Below, piece after piece: positions 23,540-34,461 of a stretch of 64,000 bases of DNA; position 1 is the first letter of the stretch, and every line of letters starts with the position of its first letter. The stretch is from NCBI GenBank assembly GCA_025267735.1, contig CM046300.1:36899322-36963321 (forward strand), given 5' to 3'. The notes under the pieces were generated by a model that had not been told where the DNA came from, made no database searches, and was given only the letters and a program-made list of their open reading frames with translations. The DNA is from Mactra quadrangularis (lineage: Eukaryota > Mollusca > Bivalvia > Venerida > Mactridae). Both the position numbers and the translations under genes were made by a program.

Positions 23540-25440
23540 AATACAAAATATGAGAAATGTCCTGAATTTTTTACAGTATTTTATTGCTGATGTTTTATTA
23601 CTAAAGGCTAGAGATCTATCTACGCTTCCATTTGATACCTTGTTGAAGTTTGTAGCTGCATTATTGACAAAATGGTGCCAAGAAATCGTCCAATTTCTAT
23701 GTACAACACTCAGGCAGATTAGCGCGTACAACACTTAGGCAGATTTGCCAAAAACGAACCCGTGCATGTATTCTATTGCAGTTTTTTGCTATCCTTTGGT
23801 TAGTGATACACGCATAATTTAATTTGTTACCATTTGGAGACGTGTAGTTGCTCAATTAGATAATTTAGGGTCAATATAGTCAAAATTCCGCGCACAACAC
23901 TCAGGCAGATTTCAACAATACGTGTACTTGCACATAGTTTATTGCTGATTTTTGGTTACTAAAGGCTAGGGATCTATTTACGGTTCTATTTGATTCCTTG
24001 TTGAGGTTTGTAGCTGCATTATTGACGAAATGGTGCCAAGAAATCGTCCAATTTCTATGTACAACACTCGATAGATTTGCCAAAAACGAACCCGTGCATG
24101 TATTCTATTGCAGGTTTTTGCTATCCTTTGGTTAGTGATCCACGCACAATTTAATTTGGTACCATTTGGAGACGTGTAGTTGCTCAATTAGATAATTTAG
24201 GGTCAAAATAGCAAAAATTCCGCGCACAACACTCAGGCAGATTTCAACAATACGTACACTTGCACATATTTTATGGCTGATATTTGGTTACTAAAGGCTA
24301 GAGATCTATCTACGCTTCCATTTGATACCTTTATGAGGTTTGTTACTGTATTATTGACGAAATGGTGCCAAGAAATCGTCCAATTTCTATGTACAACACT
24401 CAGGCAGATTAGCGCGTAAAACACTCAAACAGATTTGCCAAAACCGAACCCGTAAATGTATTCTATTGTAGTTTTTTGCTATCCTTTGGTTAGTGATCCA
24501 CGCACACTTTAAAAGTTTAATTTGATACCATTTGAAGACGTGCAGTTGCTCAATTAGAGAATTTAGGGTCAAAATAGCCAAAATTTCGTGCACAACACTC
24601 AGGCAGATTTCAACAATAGGTATACGTGCACATATTTTATTGCTGATTTTTGGTTACTTAAGGCTAGAGATCTATCTACGCTTCCATTTGATACCTTGTT
24701 GAAGTAATTAGCTGCATTATTGACGAAATGGTGCCAAGAAATCGTCAACACTCAGACAGATTTGCGTGTACAACACTCAGGCAGATTTGCCAAAAAAAAA
24801 GAACCCGTGCATGTATTCTATTGTAGTTTTTTGCTATCCTTTGGTTAGTGATACACGCACACTTTAATTTGATACCATTTGAAGACGTGTAGTTGCTCAA
24901 TAAGAGAATTTAGGGTCAAAATAGCCAAAATTTCGTGCACAACACTCAGGCAGATTTCAACAATACGTATACGTGCACATATTTTATTGCTGTTTTTTTT
25001 GTTACTAAAGGCTAGAGATCTATCTACGCTTCCATTTGATACCTTGTTGAAGTTTGTAGCTGCATTATTGACAAAATGGTGCCAAGAAATCGTCCAATTT
25101 CTATGTACAACACTCAGGCAGACTTGCCAAAAAACGAACCCGTAAATGTATTCTATTGTAGTATTTTGCTATCCTTTGGTTAGTGATCCACGCACACTTT
25201 AATTTGATACCATTTGAGGACGTGTAGTTGCTCAATTAGAGAATTTAGGGTCAAAATAGCCAAAATTTCGCACACAACACGCAGGCAGATTTGAGCGTAC
25301 AACACTCAGGCAGATTTGCCAAAAACGAACCCTTGTATGTATTCTGTTGTAGTATTTTGCTATCCTTTGGTTAGATATTCACGTACACATCAATTTGATA
25401 CCATTTAGGGACGTGTAGTTTCTTCATAGGCGAATTAAAG
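23540..25440. repeat. Satellite of about 350 bp, five and a half units
   Basis: Unit starts at 'ggctagagatctatctacgc' lie near 23606, 23963, 24295, 24661 and 25008, spacing 332-366 bases. Each unit includes 'gaaatggtgccaagaaatcg' and 'tgctatcctttggttagtga'. A 19-base motif ACAACACTCAGGCAGATTT occurs one to three times per unit. Units differ by small indels and point changes. Reading frames on both strands repeat with the array and are not genes. Confidence 0.92.
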
Positions 25441-25939
25441 ATCACCATTAATGATGGACACTAAAACATGCAACTGCTCAATAGAACAAGTATTAGCATT
25501 TCCAAAAATGCTTGAAATCGTCGTTTAGCCGTGTATTCTCCATAGAGAATAAAGATTCAAGCAATATGCAGATCAAACAGTGCATGCCTTTACAGTAGAG
25601 GGCTTTAAATCAGCCCTTCAGAAGTTCGACTAGAGCGCGTCCATCCCCGTCGGATATAAATACCAGCAGTGGTCATCTGACGTATTACTACAGATTCAGG
25701 TATTCGTCAGTGCTTTAAACCGTCCCAAGTCTATTTATAGACTACAGAGCGTTTGATTAATTCTACACACTGTAAGGCCAGATAAAACCATCGAATTACA
25801 AAATTATTATGGTAGACTTCATAATTCACCTGTCCATTTGACATTAAGAAACTACATTTTATTGATAAGCAAACCAAATTATTCGCTTCAAGAACATGTT
25901 CTGCCCTACATTCCACCAGCTAATCGAACGTTCATATTT
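25441..25939. other. Unassigned stretch after the 350-bp satellite
   Basis: No gene or repeat recognised. 'cggatataaatacc' near 25650 is TATA-like, but nothing downstream supports a transcription unit. Confidence 0.4.
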
Positions 25940-26315
25940 ACTAATACATGTAAACTCGCTCGGAAGTAGGGAAGATAGGTTTGCTTTTTTCAACAAAAGC
26001 GAGTTTTTTTTTCAATAAATGAACATGTTACGAATAGGCATGAATGTTTTTTTTTGGTTTTATATTGTAACTCCTTGAAACTGATACTCGTTCATATATC
26101 GATAATGATATTTTCTTGTATTACAAACAGGTAACCGTATAATACACGCCGTGGACGATTCCATACACGCACCCCTTTTTTGCTACTCTACGTCATCTTT
26201 TTCGTCACGTGACCTCAATACAACGTTATGATTGGCTAAAGACAACCGGTGTCGACACAAAAATGCTCAAATCTTGATAATTGTTTAAATCGTCGGTACA
26301 GGACCGACGATAATT
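25940..26315 (+). mobile_element. Hairpin-ended repeat family, copy 2
   Basis: Inverted relative to 14374-14745. It ends in a hairpin ATCGTCGGT-ACAGG-ACCGACGAT (26289-26311). The sequence either side of the hairpin is shared with copy 1, but the stem sequence is different and still fully paired. Confidence 0.7.
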
Positions 26316-26319
26316 AAGT

Positions 26320-26590
26320 CATTGAGAATGAGCCCACCTTTAAAATATAAATGGACCAGTCCTGTTGACCTTTTAGAGTAGAAATAAAGTTATTATATTA
26401 TTGTAAAGTAAGTGATTGACTCAACAACAAACTACTACTCAGAGTACTCAAGTCATCATCGATGAGGATTTTAGAGTCATCACTCCTATAAGATAATAAT
26501 GGACCAAACTTTTTTTACTTTTAAGTGCACAAATACAGGCTTGTCATTTGGGCAAATTATGCTATAGACTTAACAAGGTACAACCGCAAC
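26320..26590 (+). repeat. Diverged relative of the interior of the 1.74-kb TIR element
   Basis: Two units matching the internal tandem units of 37420-37900: 'cctataagataataatggaccaaac', 'cttttaagtgcacaaatacag' and 'caaattatgctatagact'. No TIR ends are present, so it is an old fragment or an independent copy of the internal repeat. Confidence 0.6.
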
Positions 26591-27440
26591 ATGTAAATAT
26601 ACATGTTATGTGGAAGAAAACTCTTCTAAAATAAAAATGTACAAATCCTTTTCGTGTAAAAATATATTCTTAGAGTACATTATATAAATACAACTTTATC
26701 AGCTTAGAACGTATGTTAACATGAAAACATGACTGTTTGGTTGAATGTGTTGCTTATTTTACATGTACGTCGATAGCGATCCATTGGTTTATTTCAGTAC
26801 CGATTGTCTCTATTCTCAGTTGATGGAAGCATATCCTAAATGAGCAAAGAAGTTCCCTATTTCTTAGAGATTAATGTTTAAGTATGATTCGTATGAATGG
26901 TTTACCGTAACATATATGTATGAATAAACTAGGACTGTCAAATATGCTAGTGTGTCATGACTGGGTGAAATAATAATACTAATTATACAGCTACATATAG
27001 AGCGTATAAAAAAACTCTTTTTATGTAAACGTTACAATGAACTAATCCACGATAGATCCCGCTCAGGATGACAATAACATATTATCATTTTAACATGTTT
27101 TATGAGTGTCTTGTCGGTGTAATGGCACCATTACTAGCATGATTGACTAACGGGTGGTGGTTTATCCGCCAAACTAATTTTGTAAAAATTAATAATAATA
27201 CTTTTATTTTCGACACTGCCTACCTCTGGAATAGATGCATGCAGGGGTGTCGTGTTTTATAAAATGACATAATTGAGGACAGATATAGTTGTGTATACAA
27301 GAAATTGTATTTTTATTGTTTTTGTTACAGCCGATATATAACGAAAATATAATAGGTTTCGTGCAACTTCATTTCTTGAAATGCAGACGAACACGTTTGC
27401 TAATCATACCGACAAAATGTTTTTTTTTTCAGAGAAGGGG
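26591..27440. other. Unassigned AT-rich DNA
   Basis: No reading frame, tandem repeat or TIR pair recognised. Confidence 0.5.
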
Positions 27441-27442
27441 TA

Positions 27443-27948
27443 TAGTGCGTACAAATTGACCCCGACCTGACCTTTATGCAATAATATTCATTACATTGAA
27501 TAGGAATGTAGTATTAATAGTCGATAACAATCGGATTATATCGTCAAGGCTCGAATGTAATTATAACACAGGGATTAATGTTAGGAGTACATTTAAAGCG
27601 TACAATGAGTGTATATTACACATAGACCGGACCAGAGGATAATACGATGAGGCTAGCTACCTATTCAAATGTTGTGGGTTTTAGCCCAACAACCGCCATC
27701 CCCCATCCATTTTTTTATTAATTGTAATCAAAAAGGTAAGAACACGAGTTTTCCGATTGAATGCATTTGAATCGCGAGTTGTTATACATGTGGGCTGTGT
27801 ATACTCTATACATGTCTTATATTCTATCTTAAATACGTAACGAGCCGAAGTATAGAGTAGGCGTGGTATTGATTTTCGCCGGGATATGTGTATATGATAA
27901 TTATATGCAAATGTGAAAGGTAAGGTCGGGGTCAATTTGTACGCACTA
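27443..27948. mobile_element. 506-bp Tc1/mariner-like miniature element with TA flanks
   Basis: The ends are inverted repeats of about 35 bases, starting TAGTGCGTACAAATTGACCC, with TA at 27441-27442 and 27949-27950. The inside encodes nothing recognisable (the 84-residue minus-strand frame includes the TIR). TA duplication points to Tc1/mariner or a related group. Confidence 0.8.
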
Positions 27949-27950
27949 TA

Positions 27951-28500
27951 TCACACATGTATGTATGAATTTGTAAAATAAATTCGATTCTCTATTGTAT
28001 TCACAAGCGACTAGATTTACGAAAGTTCAATCTAGAAAATACTATCAGTATATATCATAAAAATTTCAACAGGAGCTTAAACCCCCCCCCCGTCTTACAA
28101 AAGGCAGAGGTGTTTTTTAATTTAAGACGGAGAAATATTTGCAAACTGCGACACAAAATGTCATTAAGTTCTTATATGCACAAACACCTTCGATACAAAC
28201 AATAATAACAAGGTACTCTTTATTAACTTTGATTTCAATTACATGTTTATAGAGGCTTATTTTAAACAATTAATGGAGTTAAAATGGTTCAGATAAATAC
28301 ATATATATGAGCTTCCAGTGTTTTTATTTTATATAGACCCGTTAATTTGTAACCAGCAAGGTAAAATTACATAGTCTTATTTCATAAACAGTGAGGTGAT
28401 GTGGCGTGGTTAAATAAACTAGTGATATCGGGGCGGTACCTGCTTGAATGTTGTACACATAAAATCTGCTTGAGTGTTGTACATAAAGCTAGGGGTCGGC
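27951..28500. other. Unassigned stretch with a reversed satellite doublet
   Basis: A C10 run is at 28083-28092. At 28440-28482 the minus strand reads two copies of the 350-bp satellite's ACAACACTCAAGCAG-type motif, separated as in the array at 23700. Nothing else recognised. Confidence 0.55.
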
Positions 28501-28983
28501 ACACTTATTTTAAGGTCTAAGTAAAATCAAAGCACTGAATGCACTTTATTTTTAAGTAAGGTTTAAGTGCTCTAACAACAATTTTTTACTAAGGACAGTT
28601 GAGTGTTACATGTTTGTTAGTAGAGATACAAATACATACTAATCATGTATAAAAGTGAGTTTTTAACTTGGCGCGTCGATTTAACAAAATAATAGTTTAA
28701 CTGTCAAAATAAAGTTGGGTAAATATATTCAGAAATTTAAATACTTTTATTTTCTACATAAAACTAGTGAGTAATATCTACACTCTTATGCACTGAGCCA
28801 CACGTACCGAATAATGTTTGTTTTCACAAGAATATACACACATTTGTACTTAGAAACTGCCACACGATAGTGTGGATTCATGCATATCCCTCATAAATGG
28901 ATGAATGCAAAATCTTAAGTACAATACATATGTTACATGCCATGTTTTGAAAAATGATTTATAGTGAGCCCTTTACGTTATAA

Positions 28984-30960
28984 TGAAAGAAAATGCATTA
29001 AAGATGATTATTACAAGCATATAAAACATGTTATATCAGAACAATACTTAATGGAATATATGTAAAGGTTTTTTTTTTAAATCAGAGCAACATTAGAGGA
29101 AATGCATCGCTTTGTATAACTACATATAGGAAAAAAACATAAAATATAGTATATTGAAAAGTTAAAACAGGTTATTTCAGAGCAATACTTTGCTTAATAT
29201 AGGAAATATTTTGCTTAATATAGCTACATAAAGGAAAATACATAAACTATGGTATATAGAGATGTTCAAACATGCTAAATCAGAGCAATACTTGAGGAAA
29301 TTACCCCTAATATAAAAATATATGAAATCAATTGAGATGATATCATGATAAGCACAGGTTTATGTGAGAGATGCCATATAACATCGCTAGTATTGGTATA
29401 AATATGTTATATATAAGAGCGAAGCTTGAGAGAATATCAAGATTAGCAACATTGTATGTGAGAAAAGACCTTTTATATCGCTAGTATGTATATAAATACG
29501 TTACATTTAAAAGCAAGACTTAAGAGAATATCATAATTAGCAACATAACATGCGAGAGACGTCATTTTATATCGATAGTATTGGTATTAATATGTTATAT
29601 TTAAGAGCAAGACTTGAGGGAATATCCTGATTAGTATCATTACATGTTAGGGAAATCATTTTTCATCGCTAGTATTGGGATAGATATGTTATATATTTAA
29701 GAACAAGACTTGAGGAACTATCGTGGTTAGCAACATTACATGTGCGAGACGTCATTTTATAACGCTAGTATTAATATACATCTGTTATATATAAGAGCAA
29801 GACTTGAGAGAATATCATGATTAGCAACATTCAATGTGAGGGACATTATTTTATCTAGCTAGTATTGGCATTAATATGTTACATTAAAGAGAAGACTTGA
29901 GGTAATATCATAATTAGTCACATTATATGTGAGACGTAATTTTATGACGCTAGCTTTGGTATAGATATGTCGCAGTTTGCAAATGATGTCTCACCCATGT
30001 TATGTTGCTTATGATGATATTCCCAAAATGTTTGCTTTAATATATAACACAATTACATCAATACTAGCGATATAAAATGACTTCTCTAACATGTTATGTT
30101 GCTAATCATGATATTCCCTTAAGACTTGTTCTTATGTATAACATATTTACATCAATACTAGCGATATAAAATGACTTCTTTAACATGTTATGCTGCTTAT
30201 CATGATATTCCTTCAAGTCTTGCTCTTAAATACAACATATTTATGCCAATACTAGCGATATAAAATGATGTCTACACATGACATGTTGGTAATGATGATA
30301 TTCTCTCAAGTCTTGCTCTTAAGAATAACATATTTATATCAATACTAGCGATATAAAATAACTTCTCTCACATCGATGGAGCTTATAAAAATATTACTAC
30401 AAAATCATATTTATATCTATACTACCGATATAAAAATGACTTCCCTCACATACATTGAAGCTTATCATGATATTATCTCATATCTTGCTCTTAAGTTTAA
30501 CATATCTACACCAATACTAGCGAGATAACATGATGTTTCATACATATAATGTTGCTAATGATGATATTCCTTCAAGTCTTGCTTTTATATATAACATATT
30601 TATGTCAATACTAGCGATATGAGATGACTTCTTTTACATGTAATGTTGCTGATCATGATATTTTCTCAAGTATTGATCTTAAATATTACTTACCTATACC
30701 AATACTAGCGATATAAAATGACGTTTCTCACATGAAATGTTGCTAATCATGATATTTTCTCAAGTCTTGGTCCTAAATATAACATATATTTACCAATACT
30801 TCTCACACGTCCAATGGTGCTAATCATGATATTCTCTCAAGTCTTGCACTTAAATGTTACATATTCTCACCAATACTAGCAATACAGAATGACGTTTTCC
30901 ACATACAGTGGTACATATCAAGTCTTGCTCTTACATAATTGACAATTCGGTGCATACCAG
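28984..30960. repeat. 94-bp satellite in two opposed arms
   Basis: From about 29340 to 29960, seven units of 92-96 bases read 'atcgctagtattggtataaatatgtt' then 'gagcaagacttgag'. From about 29990 to 30960, around eleven units of the same sequence run in the opposite orientation ('aatactagcgatataaaatgac', 'tcaagtcttgctctta'). The switch lies near 29975. The 28984-29330 stretch holds decayed units ('cagagcaatacttgagg'). The array sits exactly in the break of block B'. Confidence 0.9.
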
Positions 30961-31708
30961 TGATATTTAATGCCTTCTGATACCCAATTAGTAGTGAAAT
31001 ATTTAGTTTCTCATTAGTACCTTTTTGACAACAGATTCACACAGTTTAAGGAAAACAGGTTACGATCAAGTTATTTCTCATAAGATTCATGAGTTCGCTA
31101 GGAATAATAATTTCGTTATCCGTTACATTGTTCATTTGAGACCATTTTAGTGATAATTTAAAAGAATTATGATTTAGTACTGTCAGCGCTTTGATATTTA
31201 ATTATTCTCATGGTAATGCCTACTTTTCCTCTCTCAAATATTGTATCGATATGAATTATATTTTTATTATATATCTTTGTCCTTTGAAAAATACGATTTA
31301 TCGAATCCTGGTATTTTGATAAAAAGTATTTTTGATTGAACGATGAAAGTACATTATTTGATTCGGTATTTGACCAAGCGACCTCAGCTACGCGTACAAA
31401 TTGTGACTACATAGGCGATGCCTTCATATATTTTGTAAACATGTTTAGTTTGCATTGTAACTTTTCCTTGATATTTTTGGTGAATATCTCATATTTAAAC
31501 AAATATCAAACATGTTCTTTAAATAAACATAAACTTAAGTATAACATAAATCAAGAATTATAGGCATAATTTCACTTAAAATTTAGTGTCAATATGTCAG
31601 TTTTTGTTAACTCCGCCTCTTATGTAGGAGGCGTATCTTCCTCAAGTAGGCGAGGTATTATCCCAAGTCTTGCAAATGCTCTTGCCTTAGATTCCAAGAT
31701 GTGAACAC
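30961..31708. other. Unassigned stretch inside the block B' insertion
   Basis: A 75-residue frame (31336-31563) has no recognisable motif. A hairpin CGCCTC...GAGGCG lies at 31614-31633. Confidence 0.4.
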
Positions 31709-31795
31709 AAAAAATTCCTTTTGATTTTTAAGACCTTGGAAATGTTATATGCACTAAGAGCACGTTTTAGCCACGTTTTATCTAGGACGAAAGTT

Positions 31796-31894
31796 ATGTA
31801 CACTCCGATTTATCAAAAAGAAGTGGCCGGTGACAACGTTTCCGTGGAACGTTCTCAACAAGGTTATATTCAGTGGGCTAATACTTATACCGAG
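31796..31894 (+). pseudogene. Duplicated exon 1 of the METTL27-like gene without the remaining exons
   Basis: This 99-base exon encodes the same 33 residues (starting MYTPIYQKEV, ending YTE) as exon 1 at 6682-6780, with one silent difference (ACC/ACT). The GT donor at 31895 is kept. The 73 bases upstream show about 6 differences and the 117 intron bases downstream about 7. Homology stops near 32045, and I found no methyltransferase core exons between there and the window end. It is therefore a truncated copy, or the first exon of a gene whose other exons I cannot see. It is part of block B'. Confidence 0.6.
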
Positions 31895-32068
31895 GTAAGA
31901 ATTTTAGACATTTTAGATACTTTAGATATACATTTATACATAGACATAGATAAACTCAAAAATTTTCTATCTCCACATTTTTAAATACCTGCCGTTTGTT
32001 TTCGTTTGGTCGTATTATATCTAAACATAAACGTTCAAATTATAATATAAGTTTCAATGCTACACAAT

Positions 32069-32329
32069 TTATATATAACTAATTTTTAAACCTTCTGACA
32101 CTCTTTTCGTAACAGTTGGAAGAACACTTCTTCTATAAGTTTCTAAAATACCATTAAATGCCTTTCCGGTACTAGCCCTGTCTGACATGGTGTTGACAAT
32201 ATTTGAAATAATCTTATCCCCAACATTGTTATTAGGGTCAATGTAAGATTCATTTAAATCATGCATTATGGTCTGCAATGTGTCAAATGCTGTTTGAGCT
32301 GCTTTATTGTACACTTTTCTCAACCCCAA
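32069..32329 (-). pseudogene. Fragment of a mobile-element-type protein (uncertain)
   Basis: An 86-residue minus-strand frame contains NTMSDRASTGKAFNGILETYRRSVLP preceded by an amphipathic stretch. The composition is protein-like, unlike the neighbouring frames, and I recall 'MSDR...FN..L..YR...LP' strings from uncharacterised, transposon-associated proteins of marine invertebrates; this is memory, not a search. There is no ATG at the start (TTG only) and a stop lies a few codons upstream, so it is an exon piece or a relic. Confidence 0.35.
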
Positions 32330-32757
32330 AAATATGGTGACTGTTATTCATCTGTCACTATGTAGGTATTGTATGTTTGACCAAACTTTCGAGTTTCATC
32401 TGTATTCAAAGTCAAATTTTGTTTTGATGGCAAGACACTGAAAAGATGTTTCATTTACATTTAATTTAACATCCCTGCGTTTTCTTTATCTCTTTATATT
32501 AAATATCAAAACCATAAAAAGACAATATACAAAATACAAGAAATAAGAAATGCAGTATTTTTTTCTGGAACAACTTTAAACAGTATGCATCACGAGGGCA
32601 TTATATATATTTCTCTTGAATAATATATATATTATATATATACATATAATATCATATATTATACATATAAGCTGTAGCTGCGCCGAGGGGCATGAGAGTA
32701 CGTATCTTTATTATCGATTATCGATTATAGAAATACTTTCCGATCAGAATACAAAAA
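32330..32757. other. Unassigned AT-rich DNA
   Basis: A (TA)-rich tract lies at 32605-32670. No gene recognised. Confidence 0.5.
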
Positions 32758-32758
32758 C

Positions 32759-33049
32759 CTGGGTCGATAGCGCAGTTGGTAGCGCGCCGGGATTTGGAAT
32801 CTCGTGCCCGAGGGGGTGCGGGTTCAAATCCATCCCGGGGAGGTTATACCCTTCCATGAAAATTTGACAATAATGACGATTTTCCTCCATTGATGAGATA
32901 ATATGGTCCTTATGGAGAAGTTTCCGGCCTTGTGGAAGGGTAGGTGAGTTCTGGTTATAGACAATGGTCCAGGAAAGCTAGGTTAGGTGCTCTGGACGCC
33001 GTAAAATGACCTAAATTGTGTTGATACGGCGTTAAATCCAAAAAATAAA
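32759..33049 (+). mobile_element. tRNA-derived SINE, type 2, first copy
   Basis: The head 'gatagcgcagttggtagcgc' is an A box; 'gcgggttcaaatcc' is a B box. The body holds 'gaaaatttgacaataatg' and 'ggccttgtggaagggtagg', and the tail 'tgttgatacggcgttaaatc'. On its right is the 14-base string that flanks the second SINE on both sides, but on its left that string is missing, as expected if it arose by segment duplication. Confidence 0.9.
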
Positions 33050-34152
33050 TATCTGTGTCGAACTACAAGTTGAACACCCATCTACTAGCTAGTAGTTCGA
33101 ACAATACATATGCTGGTGTGTCCGGCCCGAACTACAAGTTGTATACCCAATTACTAGCTAGTTATTCAAGTATAACCAATGTTGATGTATTTTATGTGAA
33201 CTACAAGTTGAATACCCAACTACTAACTGGTAGTTCAAATAATACATTTGCTGGTGTGTCCGGGTCGAACTACAAGTTGAACGTCCAACTACTAGCTAGT
33301 AGTTCAAAAGATACATATGCTGGTGTGTCCTGGCCGAACTACAACTTGAATACCCAACTACTAGCTAGTAATTCAAAAAATACCTGTGCTTGTGAGTGCG
33401 GGTCGAACTACAACTTGAATACCCAACTACTAGCTAGTAATTCAAAAAATACCTATGCTGGTGTGTCCGGGGCGAACAACAACTTGAATACCTAATTACT
33501 AGCTTGTAATTCAAACGTTATGTATAGTAATGTGTCTGGGTCGAACTACAAGTTGAATGCCCAACTACTAGCAAGTAGTTCAAACAATTCCTGTGCTAGT
33601 GTACCTGGGCCGAACTACAATTTGAATACCCAATTACTAGCTAGTAACTCAAATGTTATGTATAGTAATGTGTCTGGGTCGAACTACAAGTTGAATCTCA
33701 ACTACTAGCTAGTAGTTCAATTAATTCCTATGCTAGAGTACCTGGGCCGAACTACAATTTGAATACCCAACTACTAGCTAGTAATTCAAAAGATACATTT
33801 GCTGGTGTATCTGTGTCGAACTACAAGTTGAACACCCATCTACTAGCTAGTAGCTCAAAAAATGCATATGCTGGTGTGTCCGGGCCAAGCTACAAGTTGT
33901 ATACCCAATAACTAGCTAGTAATTCAAGTATAACGTTTGTTGATGTATTTTATGTGAACTACAAGTTGAATACCCAACTACTAGCTAGTAGTTCAAACAA
34001 TTCCTATGCTAGAGTACCTGGGTCGAACTACAACTTGAATACTCAATTACTAGCTAGAATATCAAATGTTATGTATAGTAATGTGTCTGGGTCGAACTAC
34101 AAGTTGAAAACCCAACTACTAGCTAGTAATTCAAAAGATACATTTGCTTGTG
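33050..34152 (+). repeat. 69-bp minisatellite, first block, about 16 units
   Basis: Each unit reads 'gaactacaagttgaatacc', 'caactactagctagtagttc', then a variable part ending 'gctggtgtgtccgggtc'. Since 69 is a multiple of three, open frames run for up to 146 residues (NYKLNTQLLASSSNNTYAGVSG type), but stop codons and a frameshift interrupt them (near 33493, 33703 and 33911). Every unit carries the palindrome ACTAGCTAGT, often extended to 18 bases. It is more likely satellite DNA than a protein gene. Confidence 0.9.
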
Positions 34153-34166
34153 TATCTGTGTCGAAC

Positions 34167-34448
34167 CCGGGTCGATAGCGCAGTCGGTAGCGCGCCGGGA
34201 TTTAGATACTCGTGCCCGAGGGGGTGCGGGTTCGAATCCCACCCGGGGAGGTTATATCCTTCCATGAAAATTTGACAATAATGTCGATTTTCCTCCATTG
34301 ATTAGATAATATGGAGAACTTTCCGGCCTTGTGGAAGGGTAGGTGAGTACTGGTTATAGACAATGGTCCAGGAAAGCAAGGTTAGGTGCGCTGGACGCCG
34401 TGAAATGACCTAAATTGTGTTGATACGGCGTTAAATCCAAAAAATAAA
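34167..34448 (+). mobile_element. tRNA-derived SINE, type 2, inserted in the 69-bp array
   Basis: Same family as 32759-33049, with a 9-base deletion in the middle. TATCTGTGTCGAAC flanks it on both sides (34153-34166 and 34449-34462) and is itself part of the 69-bp repeat, so this copy is a genuine insertion into the array. Confidence 0.92.
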
Positions 34449-34461
34449 TATCTGTGTCGAA

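Larger units (their letters stand above)
28501..32045. repeat. Block B': second copy of block B, split by a 2.7-kb insertion
   Basis: 28501-28983 matches 6082-6490 and 31709-32045 matches 6597-6940, in the same order and orientation. Between them (28984-31708) lies a 94-bp satellite and about 700 bases of unassigned DNA. A 58-base stretch near 28740-28797 is also an insertion relative to block B. Confidence 0.8.

Noticed and set aside
23525..25145. Frames of 60-88 residues in the 350-bp satellite on both strands as genes
   Set aside because: Each is the same satellite sequence read again; indels between units break them.
29340..30960. CRISPR-like array
   Set aside because: Units are contiguous without unique spacers, they flip orientation, and the host is an animal.
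32761..32842. Functional tRNA gene in the type 2 SINE
   Set aside because: The same head occurs at 34167 and 42766 with SINE bodies and target duplications.
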